From Ramlibacter tataouinensis (lineage in GTDB: Bacteria > Pseudomonadota > Gammaproteobacteria > Burkholderiales > Burkholderiaceae_C), in NCBI RefSeq assembly GCF_001580455.1, contig NZ_CP010951.1:806001-870000 (forward strand): a stretch of DNA of 64,000 nucleotides, written 5' to 3'. The notes beneath the pieces are model-generated. The model saw nothing but the letters and a program-made list of their open reading frames with translations, had not been told where the DNA came from and searched no databases. A program made the translations under genes and the position numbers. This document shows, one piece after another, positions 7,756 to 16,333 of the stretch (within the stretch, counting starts at the first letter, position 1; every line of letters starts with the position of its first letter).

Positions 7756-9810
7756 TCATACGGCTACCACGGCGTAGGACTTCAGTTCGATGTTTTGCGG
7801 AATCTCGGTGAGCGACAGCACGCGCAGGTGCGGAACCGTGCGTTCGCAGAGGGACCGGATGTGCCGGCGCAGGTCAGGCGCGCACAGCAGCACGGGCAGC
7901 AGGTTGTTCTTCATCATCTGCTCGGCCTGTTGCACCATGCGCGCCATGAATTGCTCGGCCAGCTTGGGCTCCAGCGCGTACGGTTGCGAGACGGCCTGCG
8001 CCGCCTGCAGGCCCTGCATCAGGCGGCTCTCGACCAACGGGTCCAGCGTCAAAACCTGCAAGGACGCAGATTCGCCGACCAGGCCCTGGCAGATCGCGGC
8101 TCCGAGCCGCTGGCGAACATATTCGGTGAGCAGGCCGGCGTCCTTGGTGGCGCGGCCGGCGTCGGCCAGCGTTTCGAGGATCGCCTCGATGTGGCGGATT
8201 GAGACCTTCTCGCGCAGCAGGTTCTGCAGGATTTTCTGCACGTCGCTGACCGACAGCACCGTGGGGATCAATTCCTCGACCAGGCCCGGGTGGCTTTGGC
8301 GGACGCGGGCGAGCAAGCGGTCGGTTTCTGCGCGCGTCAGCAGCGTTGCCGACTCCCGGCGCAGCACCTCGGTGAGATGCGTCATCATCACCGTCGACCC
8401 GTCGACCAATGTGAACTTCGCGGCCAAGGCGGCACTGCGCTGTTCTTCCTCGATCCACAGCGCGGGCAGGCCGTAGGTCGGGTCGCGCGTCACTTCGCCG
8501 GGCATGGACCGGACGTCACCGCTCGGGTGGATCGCCAGCCACTGCGCGCTGCGCGCTTCGCCCCTGGCGACCGGCACCCCGTCGATGTTGATCTCGTAGC
8601 GATCCGCGCCGAGCTTGCCGGAATCCTTGAAGCGGACGCGCGGCAGCACCAGGCCGAGCTCGAAGGCATGCTGCTTTCGGAACTGCTTGATCCGCTCCAT
8701 GAACAGGCCTTCGGGCTGGCTCGCGAGCGAGACCCAGTTGCGCCCCACGTGCACCTCGACCGGCTCCACGGCGAGCGTGGCATAGGTGTCGTCGGCACCG
8801 GGGTTGTCCGCGCCGTCCCTCTCCTGGACTTCGGCGGCACCCTCATCTCGGCGGCGCGGCAAGCGATACGCCACCGTGGCAACCAGAACCACGGCCGCCA
8901 ACAGCATCAGCGTGGGCAGGACCGGGATGCCGGGCAGCAGAAGCAGGCCGCACAGTGCGCCGCCCACCAGCAGCAGCGTCTTCGGGAACGAGGTGATCTG
9001 GCGCAGCACCTCCTGGCTCAGGTTGCTGTCCGATGCCGAGCGCGTGACGATGATCCCCGTGCCGACAGCGATCACCAGCGCCGGCACCTGCGTGACGATC
9101 CCGTCGCCGATGGTGAGCAAGGTGTAGGTCTGCAGCGCCTGCCCCCATGGCATGTGGTGCTGCATCACGCCGATCAGCAAGCCGCCGACGATGTTGATCA
9201 GGAGGATGACGATGCCGGCGATGGCGTCGCCCTTGACGAATTTGCTAGCGCCATCCATCGCCCCGTAGAACGCGGCTTCCTTCTCGATGTTCTTCCGGCG
9301 GCGTTGGGCTTCAGCCTGGTCGATGAAGCCCATGTTCAGGTCGGCATCGATGCTCATCTGCTGGCCGGGCATGCTGTCCAGCGTGAAGCGCGCGGCGACT
9401 TCCGAGACGCGCTGGGCGCCGTTCGTCACCACCACATACTGGACCACGATGAGAATGAGGAAGACGATCAGGCCGATTACGTAGTTTCCGCCCACGACAT
9501 ACGAACCGATGGCGGAGATGACCTTGCCTGCATCCGCGTCCGACAGGATCAGGCGTGTGGCGGCGACGTTGAGCGACAGGCGGAACAGCGTGGCGATCAG
9601 CAGCAGCGAGGGAAAGGTCGAGAACTCCACCGGCCGCGCCATGTAGAACGTCAGCAGCAGGATCAGGAAGGCAAAGCTGAAGTTCGTGAGGATCAGGAAA
9701 TCCAGCAGCGCGCTCGGAATCGGCGCGAAGAGGACGATCAGCACGCCCAATACCAGCAGTACCAGAGCGATGTCGCTGTGCTTGCCGAAGAACCCCTGCA
9801 GCGCTTTCAT
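7756..9810 (-). CDS. flhA: FlhA, flagellar type III export gate protein
   Basis: 684 residues from the ATG at 9810, which overlaps the flhB stop (ATGA). An upstream extension to 9864 lies inside flhB and is rejected. About eight membrane helices occupy residues 15-330. They include the highly conserved LLIATLFRLSLNVAATRLIL and the cytoplasmic FHIPEP loop with LDSMPGQQMSIDADLN. The large C-terminal cytoplasmic domain (about 350-684) ends in ELKSYAVVAV. FlhA forms the nonameric export gate that docks substrate-chaperone complexes and uses the proton gradient. Confidence 0.97.
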   Translation of the reverse strand: MKALQGFFGKHSDIALVLLVLGVLIVLFAPIPSALLDFLILTNFSFAFLILLLTFYMARPVEFSTFPSLLLIATLFRLSLNVAATRLILSDADAGKVISAIGSYVVGGNYVIGLIVFLILIVVQYVVVTNGAQRVSEVAARFTLDSMPGQQMSIDADLNMGFIDQAEAQRRRKNIEKEAAFYGAMDGASKFVKGDAIAGIVILLINIVGGLLIGVMQHHMPWGQALQTYTLLTIGDGIVTQVPALVIAVGTGIIVTRSASDSNLSQEVLRQITSFPKTLLLVGGALCGLLLLPGIPVLPTLMLLAAVVLVATVAYRLPRRRDEGAAEVQERDGADNPGADDTYATLAVEPVEVHVGRNWVSLASQPEGLFMERIKQFRKQHAFELGLVLPRVRFKDSGKLGADRYEINIDGVPVARGEARSAQWLAIHPSGDVRSMPGEVTRDPTYGLPALWIEEEQRSAALAAKFTLVDGSTVMMTHLTEVLRRESATLLTRAETDRLLARVRQSHPGLVEELIPTVLSVSDVQKILQNLLREKVSIRHIEAILETLADAGRATKDAGLLTEYVRQRLGAAICQGLVGESASLQVLTLDPLVESRLMQGLQAAQAVSQPYALEPKLAEQFMARMVQQAEQMMKNNLLPVLLCAPDLRRHIRSLCERTVPHLRVLSLTEIPQNIELKSYAVVAV

Positions 9811-10898
9811 GCAGCGGCCCCCGGCAGGTTTGCATCGCGCGCCTTTTTCATCGCGAAGACCCACACCAGAATCCGGGCGACCTGGGCATAGAGCGATGGC
9901 GGCACGTGCTGTTCCACGTCGACCGTGCGGTACAGCTCGCGCGCCAGCGGTGGGTTCTGCACCACGGGGATGCGATGGCGTGCCGCGATTTCACGCATCG
10001 CCGCCGCGAGGGAGCCCGCGCCTTTGGCCACCAGTTGGGGCGACTGCATCTCTCCGTGCACATAGCGCAGCGCGACCGCGTAGTGCGTGGGGTTGGTGAG
10101 CACCACGTCCGCACTGGCGGTCTTGCGCGCTGCCATGCTGCGGGCCAGCGCTTCCCGGCGCAACTCGCGCAGGCGGGCGCGGATGCGCGGGTCGCCCTCG
10201 CGATTCTTGTGCTCGTCCTTGAGCTCGCGCCTGCTCATTCGCATCTTCTTGGCGAACTCGCGGCGCGTGTAGCCCCAATCCACCGCGGCGATCAGGCAAA
10301 GCATGAGCGCGATCTTCAGGCCCGTTGCCGCGATGTCGTCGACCAGCGTGCGCGCGAGTCGCGCGGGTGCCATGGCAGCCAGGTGGAAAAACTGCGGGAC
10401 CAGCGCCTTGAGCGCGTAGTAAACCACCAGGCCCAGAAGGAGCAGCTTGACGACAGCGCGCGCCGCATCGAACAGCGTGCGCATAGACAGAAGCTTCTTG
10501 AAGCCGTTTGCGGGATTGACCCGCCCGAAATCGGGCTTGATGGGGTCCGCCGACAGGATGGGTCCGGTCTGCGTCACGTTTCCGACGATGGCGGCTGCCA
10601 TGATTGCGGCAAGGAAGGGCGCGAGCATGAGGCCGCTGTCGCGCACCATGTTGCCAACGAGTTTCCACAAGGTCGAGGGGTTGATCTCGATCCGCGCGGC
10701 CTGAGTGAGAAGCGCCTGGTCGTAGCCGAACTGCGAAACGAGCCCATCCCAGCCCTGCCAATAGAAGCAGCCGACCGCGACGGTAAAGACCAGCGCTGAC
10801 ACCACTTCCGGGCTCTTGGCAACCTGGCCCTTGTCCCTGGCCTTTTGGAGCTTGTAAGGGGTGGCCGCCTCGTTGCGGTCGAGATCCTGCTCGGCCAT
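9807..10898 (-). CDS. flhB: FlhB, export switch protein
   Basis: 363 residues starting at the ATG that overlaps the fliR stop (TGATG at 10896-10900). The N-terminus MAEQDLDRNEAATPYKLQKA matches FlhB (E-x-T-P-x-K-x-x-x-A-R-x-x-G). Four membrane helices follow. The cytoplasmic domain has the autocleavage motif N-P-T-H within VLTNPTHYAVALRY (around residue 270) and the PPLAREL segment. FlhB controls the switch from rod/hook to filament-type export; the intact NPTH suggests it is functional. Confidence 0.97.
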   Translation of the reverse strand: MAEQDLDRNEAATPYKLQKARDKGQVAKSPEVVSALVFTVAVGCFYWQGWDGLVSQFGYDQALLTQAARIEINPSTLWKLVGNMVRDSGLMLAPFLAAIMAAAIVGNVTQTGPILSADPIKPDFGRVNPANGFKKLLSMRTLFDAARAVVKLLLLGLVVYYALKALVPQFFHLAAMAPARLARTLVDDIAATGLKIALMLCLIAAVDWGYTRREFAKKMRMSRRELKDEHKNREGDPRIRARLRELRREALARSMAARKTASADVVLTNPTHYAVALRYVHGEMQSPQLVAKGAGSLAAAMREIAARHRIPVVQNPPLARELYRTVDVEQHVPPSLYAQVARILVWVFAMKKARDANLPGAAA

Positions 10899-11722
10899 CA
10901 GCGTGTCCCTGCCGCGGGGGCCGTTGCGAAAATCCCGTCCCAGGTGCGGTAGATCGAGCCGTAGACGCGGTTCAGCGAATCGCCGATCCCCCCGAGCCAC
11001 AGCGACAGCGCTGCCAGGCCCACGATGATCTTCACCGGCACGCCGACGGCGAACATGTTCATCTGCGGAAGATTGCGCGCGACGACACCCAAGGCGAGTT
11101 CGACCATCAGCAAGCACACGACGACGGGCGCGGCCAACGCCAACCCGAGCCCGAAGAGGCCTCCGACCTGCTTCAATACCCAAGGCGCCGCCGCGTCGAC
11201 CGGCCACGCGCGCCCGAGCGGAAAGCGCTCCAGGCTGAACGCAATCCCGCGCAGCAGCGCATGGTGACCGTTGACGAGGAAGAACACGATCACGCCGAGC
11301 TTGTCGAACCCGGCTTGCAACACCGGAACCTGTCGGCGCGTGGCGGGATCGAACACCTGTGCCATACCGAAGCCGATCTGCACATCGACAAGGCGCCCCG
11401 CCATCGAGACCGAGGCAAAGGCGATGATCACGCCGAGCGCCAAGGTCGCGCCCAGGCCAAGTTCAGTCAAGGCAGCCGTGACCAATTGCCCGCTGCTGAC
11501 AGCGATGGGGTCCGGCAACTGCGCCGGTGCGATGCCCAGCGCCAGCCCCACGGACAGACCCACCACCAGCAGCACGCGCGCCGTCGCCGGCACGCTGAAG
11601 ACCTGCAGGATCGGCGTGAACAAGAACACGGCCGAGATCCGCAGGGACAGCAGGAACACCGCCAGCACGAACGCCTGGTAAGGCGCGGCGGCAGATTGGA
11701 CAGCGTCGACGACGAGTAGCAC
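10898..11722 (-). CDS. fliR: FliR, export apparatus membrane protein
   Basis: 274 residues, hydrophobic throughout with about six membrane helices. Family features include RISAVFLFTPILQ near the N-terminus, the conserved GFGMAQVFDPATRRQVPVL loop near the middle, and a C-terminal NLPQMNMFAVGVPVKI segment. FliR, FliP and FliQ form the export gate channel. FliP is not present beside it in this window. fliR lies 13 nt after fliQ. Confidence 0.95.
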   Translation of the reverse strand: MLLVVDAVQSAAAPYQAFVLAVFLLSLRISAVFLFTPILQVFSVPATARVLLVVGLSVGLALGIAPAQLPDPIAVSSGQLVTAALTELGLGATLALGVIIAFASVSMAGRLVDVQIGFGMAQVFDPATRRQVPVLQAGFDKLGVIVFFLVNGHHALLRGIAFSLERFPLGRAWPVDAAAPWVLKQVGGLFGLGLALAAPVVVCLLMVELALGVVARNLPQMNMFAVGVPVKIIVGLAALSLWLGGIGDSLNRVYGSIYRTWDGIFATAPAAGTR

Positions 11723-11735
11723 GGCTGCCTCGGAC

Positions 11736-12002
11736 TCAGAACATCGAGGGAATCTGGGTCCAGAGCCGGGTGGTGAACTGCGACAGCGTGCGCAGCATCC
11801 AGGGCCCGAAGAGGACGAGTGCCACGCCCGCGGTGAGCAGTTTGGGCACGAAGGTGAGGGACATCTCCTGCACCTGGGTGACGACCTGCAGCACGCTGAT
11901 TGCCAGGCCCACGACCATGACCAACCCCAGCACGGGCAAGCACACCAGCAAGCCCGTCCAAAACAAGTCCGCCATCATGGAGATGGCCAGATCGGAATGC
12001 AT
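11736..12002 (-). CDS. fliQ: FliQ, export apparatus membrane protein
   Basis: 88 residues from the ATG at 12002, which has a strong Shine-Dalgarno (GGGAGG) about 6-9 nt upstream; a longer frame to 12038 lacks this and is rejected. The protein has two membrane helices with the conserved VLGLVMVVGLAISVLQVVTQ and QEMSLTFVPKL. FliQ is the first gene of the operon on the minus strand, so its upstream region should hold the promoter for all fifteen flagellar genes in this window. Confidence 0.95.
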   Translation of the reverse strand: MHSDLAISMMADLFWTGLLVCLPVLGLVMVVGLAISVLQVVTQVQEMSLTFVPKLLTAGVALVLFGPWMLRTLSQFTTRLWTQIPSMF

Positions 12003-12366
12003 CCTGTCCTCCCTCTTCCCGGCTGGAATCCAGCCCATCCTTACCGTTGCAACACGTAACCGTCTTTCTTTGTGTCGCGAATTCTAGGTATAAACCTAGA
12101 CAAGAGAGCACCTAAGAACTAGGTAGTATCCCTAGTTTTTAATCGTTTAGGCTAAATGGTATTCGCGTGCGCAGGATGTATTGGCGCCAAGCGGTTGGCT
12201 CTGGGCCCGCTACCGTTTTTGCAGCGCATGAACGTGGCGCATCCTGGCGCCAAGCGCTCGACCGGACGGTCGACGGGGGTGGGCGTGAGATGGATTATTC
12301 GGCCGGGCTAGCGGGTGCGGCCGACGATTCTTGTGACTTTTGCAGCCGCGCGCGACGGCGCACGCG
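12003..12366 (-). promoter_or_regulatory. Upstream control region of the flagellar operon
   Basis: 364 bases without a gene, between fliQ and the TPR gene. The part nearest fliQ (about 12060-12160) is far more A/T-rich than the surroundings and holds several palindromes built on CTAG. Farther out, a 12-mer TGGCGCCAAGCG occurs twice (12182-12193 and 12245-12256), each copy containing the palindrome TGGCGCCA. I found no convincing sigma-70 pair or sigma-54 -24/-12 box, so transcription is probably activator-dependent. That is inference. Confidence 0.6.
12083..12137. promoter_or_regulatory. Candidate operator: tandem CTAG palindromes
   Basis: Two perfect inverted repeats: TCTAGGT-N4-ACCTAGA at 12083-12100 and AACTAGG-N7-CCTAGTT at 12117-12137. 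A third, overlapping one is ACCTA-N5-TAGGT at 12110-12124. Centres of the two main repeats are about 35 bp apart. CTAG occurs four times within 53 bp although it is rare in high-GC genomes. Dyads of this type fit a dimeric regulator such as a LuxR/FixJ-type protein; the regulator is not in the window. Confidence 0.55.
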
Positions 12367-13443
12367 TCAGCGCGGTGTGAACCTTCGGCGCACCAATGCC
12401 TGCATCGCCTGCGCGTCACCCATTGCGCCCGACAGGATCGCCTGCGCGAACTGCGCCGCGGCATCCTGTGGATCGAGTTGCCGCGCCCGCGCGATGTGCT
12501 GCTCCGCCTCGGCGCGACGCCCCTGCATCGCGCAAACGACCGCCAAGCCGCCCTGCGCTTCGCTGGCCTCCGCATCGGCGGCCGCCGCCCGGGCGAACGC
12601 GCTTTCCGCGTCTTGCAGGTGGCCTGCCATGAGCGCGGCCCAGCCCAGGGCCTGCAAGGTGTCCGCATGCTCCGGCATGACCGCCAGCGCGCGTTCGAGC
12701 TGTTGCCTGGCTCCAGCGCCATCGCCCAGTAGCAATCTGGCCATTCCCAGGCCGGCCCAGGCGCGGCCGGTGTCCGCGCGCGCGGCCAGCGCTTCGTTGA
12801 AAAGTCCCTGCGCGGCCGGCACATCCTGCCGCGACAAGGCGACGGCGCCCGCTGCGACCAGGGCTTCCAGCGGCCGCGCACCCTGGGACAACGCGGCGGC
12901 GCTGAACTGCGCAGCCTGGCCCAGGCGGTTTTCGTCCAGGCAGACCAGGCTGGCGACGGCGAGGAACTCGGCATCGGCGCCGCAATGGGCGAAGTGAAGT
13001 TCGATCGATCGCAGCGAGGCTTCGGTGTGGCCCAGATGGTGGAGCGCACGGATGTAGGTCGTCACTGCCCGGACCGGCGCATCGGCAGCGGCAACGAAGG
13101 GTTCCAGCACGACCCGGGCCTGCTCATGGTCGCCCTGGCGGGCCCGCGCCAGGGCCAGGTTGTGGGCGACGTTGGCGTCGGCGGTCCGCTGCAGCAAAGC
13201 GGAGAAGACCTGCGCCGCCTCGTCGAGGCGCCCTTCGGCGATCAGCACGTTGCCATGGCGATTGCGCATGAACGGATCGTCGGGCACGGCCTTCAGCGCC
13301 GCGTCGGCGTAGCGGCGCGCCTTGTCGAGGGCGCCCGATGCCAGCGCCATGTCGATGGCCTTCGCCAGCAGCAGCGGGTTATCCGGGTCTGCGGCCAAAA
13401 AGCGTTCGGTGCGTTCGAGGTCGGTGAGGGCAGGTCCGGACAT
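12367..13443 (-). CDS. Tetratricopeptide-repeat protein
   Basis: 358 residues from the ATG at 13443 (MSGPALTDLERTERFL); the open frame extends upstream but only as low-complexity Arg-rich sequence. From about residue 20 to the end it is a run of TPR-like helix pairs, for example DPFMRNRHGNVLIAEGRLDE and GRAWAGLGMARLLLGDGAGA, with the A-x3-G-x2-Y/L-x4-A spacing. No signal peptide or membrane helix is evident, so a cytoplasmic scaffold is likely. It sits directly upstream of the flagellar control region on the same strand. A role with that operon is possible but unproven. Confidence 0.8.
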   Translation of the reverse strand: MSGPALTDLERTERFLAADPDNPLLLAKAIDMALASGALDKARRYADAALKAVPDDPFMRNRHGNVLIAEGRLDEAAQVFSALLQRTADANVAHNLALARARQGDHEQARVVLEPFVAAADAPVRAVTTYIRALHHLGHTEASLRSIELHFAHCGADAEFLAVASLVCLDENRLGQAAQFSAAALSQGARPLEALVAAGAVALSRQDVPAAQGLFNEALAARADTGRAWAGLGMARLLLGDGAGARQQLERALAVMPEHADTLQALGWAALMAGHLQDAESAFARAAAADAEASEAQGGLAVVCAMQGRRAEAEQHIARARQLDPQDAAAQFAQAILSGAMGDAQAMQALVRRRFTPR

Positions 13444-13519
13444 GGTGATGGTTCCGCAAGCTGGGCGGATGGTATGCGATCCGGACTTCAGTCCCGCGCA
13501 GGCCGCCGGGCCCACGCCG

Positions 13520-14935
13520 TCATCGCGGCGCGTCCCACCACCCCCCGCCCAGCGCCTGCAGCAGCGCCGCGGAGTCGGCGTGGCGGTCGGCCATCGCCTG
13601 CGTGCGCTCCAACTGCGCGGCGTGCAGCCGGCGTTGCGCGTCGAGCGCCGCATAGGTGCTGATGCCGCCTGCCTCCAGCCGGGCGGCGGCGATGTCCGAC
13701 ACGCGGCGCGCTTGCTCCGCTGCTTCGCTGCGCTCGCGCAGCTTGACCTCGTCCGCCTCCAGCGCGCGCAGCACGTCGGCCACTTCCTGGAAGCCCTTGA
13801 GCACCGATTCCTGGTAGGCCGCGCCGGCCTGCTCGTAGGCGGCGACGGCGGCGCGGCGCCTGGCCTGCAGTTCGCCGCCGCGGAACAAGGGCTGCGCCAG
13901 CGATGCCCCCAGCAGGTAGAAGCCGGTGCCGCCGCCGAACAGGTCGGCCGCGTGCGAAGTGAGCGAGCCGGCCGTGGCCGACAGCGTGATCTGCGGGTAC
14001 AGGTGGGCGGTCGCCACCCCCACGCGCGCGCCGGCCTGCTGCAGCAGGGCCTCGGCCGCGCGAATGTCGGGACGGCGGCGCGCCAGCTCGGAAGGCAGGG
14101 CCAGCGGCAGCGGCGCCGGCAGCTTCAGCTCGGCCAGCCGCAGTTCCGGCAGTTGCGCGGTGCCCGGCGCTTCGCCCACATAGACGCCCAAGCGATGGCG
14201 CGCCTGCTCGCGCTGGCGGCGCAGTTCGGGCAGGCCCGCGCGCGCCTGCGCGAGGTCGCGCCGCTGCGCCGCGAGGTCGGCGCGCGACGCGGTGCCGATG
14301 GCTTCCAGCCTCTCGACGATGGCCACCTGGCGCGCGTGCAGGGCGATCATGTCCTCGGTGGAGGCGATCTGCTCGCGCAGCGCGGCTTCCCGGACCGCGG
14401 TGGTGACCACGTTGCCGGCCAGCGCCAGGCGCGCCGCCTCGAGTTCGTAGCGCTCCTGGTCCACCTCGGCCTGCAGCGCCGCCAGCTCCTGGCGGGTGGC
14501 GCCGAAGAAGTCGAAGGTGTATGACACCCCGACCGAGGCGAGATACAGGTTGAACGGGAAGGCGACGGGCAGCCCCTGCACGCCGAGCGCCTGCGGTTGC
14601 AGGTCGAGCCGGTTGGCGGCGAGGCGGGCGTCGACCTGCGGATACTGCGTGGCGCCGGTGCGGGCGTTCAGTTCCTCCTGCGCCTGCGACAAGCGCGCAC
14701 GCGCACGCGCCAGCGTCGGGCTCGCCTCCAGCGCCCGGCGCACCAGCGCATCCAGGGCGGGCGAGCCGAACAGCTGCCACCACGCGGCCGGGATGTCGGC
14801 GCCTGGGGCCAGCTGCGGCACTTCGACGGGTGCCGCGGTGTATTGGCCCGGCGACGCGACCTGCGGCGGCTGCACGGGATCGACCGCGCAAGCCGTCAGC
14901 GCGAGGGCCGCCAGGCCGATGATCGCGGGCTTCAT
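13520..14935 (-). CDS. NodT-family outer-membrane efflux lipoprotein
   Basis: 471 residues. A lipoprotein signal ends in the lipobox LTAC (Cys about residue 16). The protein then shows the duplicated TolC/OprM-type fold: AWWQLFGSPALDALVRRALE near the N-terminus, long coiled helices, DFFGATRQELA, the RRPDIRAAEALLQQAGARVG segment around residue 300, and PLFRGGELQARR. It is the outer-membrane channel of the exporter encoded just upstream (adaptor, ATPase, permease). The 265-bp palindromic element ends two bases before its ATG and leaves no clear Shine-Dalgarno, so its translation may be weakened. Confidence 0.9.
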   Translation of the reverse strand: MKPAIIGLAALALTACAVDPVQPPQVASPGQYTAAPVEVPQLAPGADIPAAWWQLFGSPALDALVRRALEASPTLARARARLSQAQEELNARTGATQYPQVDARLAANRLDLQPQALGVQGLPVAFPFNLYLASVGVSYTFDFFGATRQELAALQAEVDQERYELEAARLALAGNVVTTAVREAALREQIASTEDMIALHARQVAIVERLEAIGTASRADLAAQRRDLAQARAGLPELRRQREQARHRLGVYVGEAPGTAQLPELRLAELKLPAPLPLALPSELARRRPDIRAAEALLQQAGARVGVATAHLYPQITLSATAGSLTSHAADLFGGGTGFYLLGASLAQPLFRGGELQARRRAAVAAYEQAGAAYQESVLKGFQEVADVLRALEADEVKLRERSEAAEQARRVSDIAAARLEAGGISTYAALDAQRRLHAAQLERTQAMADRHADSAALLQALGGGWWDAPR

Positions 14936-14936
14936 A

Positions 14937-15201
14937 AGGGCCTGTTAGCGCTATGGGAGGGCTCGCGCCGGTGGCTGGCAGGCTGCAGGGCTAGGCGCGG
15001 CCGAGGCCGTGTGCTCGCGCACACAACGAGGCCGCAACGACGCCATGCGGCCTGCCAGCCACCGGCCCGAAGGGTGACCCAGGAAACGGGCGCCCTCGGC
15101 GTTGCAAATGCTCGCCGGGGCGCCACCCCGGCTGCGCTTTGCGCCTTGATGGCGCCCGTTTCCTGGGTCACGCGAGTCCTCCCATAGCGCTAACAGGCCC
15201 T
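14937..15201. repeat. 265-bp palindromic extragenic element with 24-bp terminal inverted repeats
   Basis: The ends are perfect 24-bp inverted repeats (14937-14960 and 15178-15201). Inside lie a 17-bp inverted repeat (14967-14983 with 15050-15066) that encloses a small 6-bp hairpin (15009-15024), and a 21-bp inverted repeat (15074-15094 with 15151-15171). There is no transposase. The right end contributes part of the permease stop codon and the left end abuts the outer-membrane factor start. It looks like a non-autonomous, MITE-like or REP-like element dispersed in Comamonadaceae; copy number cannot be judged here. Confidence 0.8.
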
Positions 15202-16333
15202 AGTCCAGCGTCCGGCGGTAGAAGACCACCGCAAAAGTCATCACCACCAGGGTGAACACCATCATCGGCCAGATGTCGGGCCACAGGTCCACCCAGCCGT
15301 TGCCCTTGAGCAGGATGCCGCGCACCAGGCGCATGAAGTGGGTGGCCGGCAGCACTTCGCCGAGCGCCTGCGCCCATCCCGGCATGCCGCGGAACGGGAA
15401 CATGAAACCGGACAGCAGGATGGTGGGCAGGAAGTAGAAGAAGGTCAGCTGCATGGCCTGCAGCTGGCTGCGCGCCAGCGACGACAGCGTGATACCGACG
15501 GTGAGGTTGGCCGCGATGAACAGCAGCGCGACGATGTACAGCACGAAGACGCTGCCGACGAAGGGCACGCCAAACAGCCACAGCGCCGCCAGCAAGATGA
15601 TGGTGGACTGCACCAGCCCGATGAAGACATAGGGCACGATCTTGCCGGTCATCACCTCCAGTGGCTGCGCCGGCGTGGCCAGCAGGTTCTCCATGGTGCC
15701 GCGTTCGCGTTCGCGCGTCATGGCCAGCCCGGTCATCATCACCATGGTCATGGTGAGGATCACGCCCATCAGGCCGGGCACGATGTTGAGCTGGGTGAGG
15801 CCTTCGGGGTTGTACAGCCGATGTACGCGCACCTCGAATGGCGGCTCGCGCACCGCCAGCCGGGCCAGCGGGCCCTGCATGTCCTTCTTCGCCACCGAGG
15901 TGGCCAGCTCGCGCACCGAGGCCAGCGCCGCGCCCGCCGCTGCCGGATCGGTGGCGTCGGCTTCGATCAGCAGGGCCGGCCGCTCGCCGCGCAGCAGCGC
16001 GCGGGTGAAGCCGGCGGGAATTTGCACGACGAACTGCACTTCGCCGCGGGCCAGCGCGGCGCGCGCCTCCGCCTCGTTCGCCACCTCTTTCACGATCTTG
16101 AAATAGCTGCTGGTGCGCATGGCCGCCACCCAGCTGCGCGTGAACTCGCTGTGGTCGGCCGCCACCACGGCGGTGGGCAGGTGGCGCGGGTCGCTGTTGA
16201 TGGCGTAGCCGAACAGCACCAGCTGGATGATGGGGATGCCCACCACCATGCCGAAGGTCAGGCGGTCGCGCCGCAGCTGCAGGAACTCCTTGCGCACGAT
16301 GGCCCACCAGCGGCTGAGTGAAAAGCGCTTCAT
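15200..16333 (-). CDS. ABC-2 type transporter permease (YbhR/YbhS-like)
   Basis: 377 residues. One N-terminal membrane helix (MVVGIPIIQLVLFGYAIN region) is followed by a ~140-residue periplasmic domain and then five membrane helices from about residue 180. These include the ABC-2 signature LAMTRERERGTMENLLATP and PATHFMRLVRGILLKG. It forms the inner-membrane pore of the exporter. The gene overlaps the ATPase gene by four bases (ATGA). Its stop codon is completed by the end of the palindromic element. Confidence 0.9.
   Translation of the reverse strand: MKRFSLSRWWAIVRKEFLQLRRDRLTFGMVVGIPIIQLVLFGYAINSDPRHLPTAVVAADHSEFTRSWVAAMRTSSYFKIVKEVANEAEARAALARGEVQFVVQIPAGFTRALLRGERPALLIEADATDPAAAGAALASVRELATSVAKKDMQGPLARLAVREPPFEVRVHRLYNPEGLTQLNIVPGLMGVILTMTMVMMTGLAMTRERERGTMENLLATPAQPLEVMTGKIVPYVFIGLVQSTIILLAALWLFGVPFVGSVFVLYIVALLFIAANLTVGITLSSLARSQLQAMQLTFFYFLPTILLSGFMFPFRGMPGWAQALGEVLPATHFMRLVRGILLKGNGWVDLWPDIWPMMVFTLVVMTFAVVFYRRTLD

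Noticed and set aside
9811..9864. Upstream extension of flhA (and similar extensions of flhB, accC, ubiE, TpsB)
   Set aside because: The extensions run into upstream genes; the internal ATGs coincide with stop-start overlaps or family N-termini and give standard lengths.
14932..15171. A 79-codon open frame (MTQETGAIKAQSAAG...) inside the palindromic element
   Set aside because: It is a translation of the inverted repeats themselves, with no conserved domain or ribosome-binding site; a by-product of the element, not a gene.
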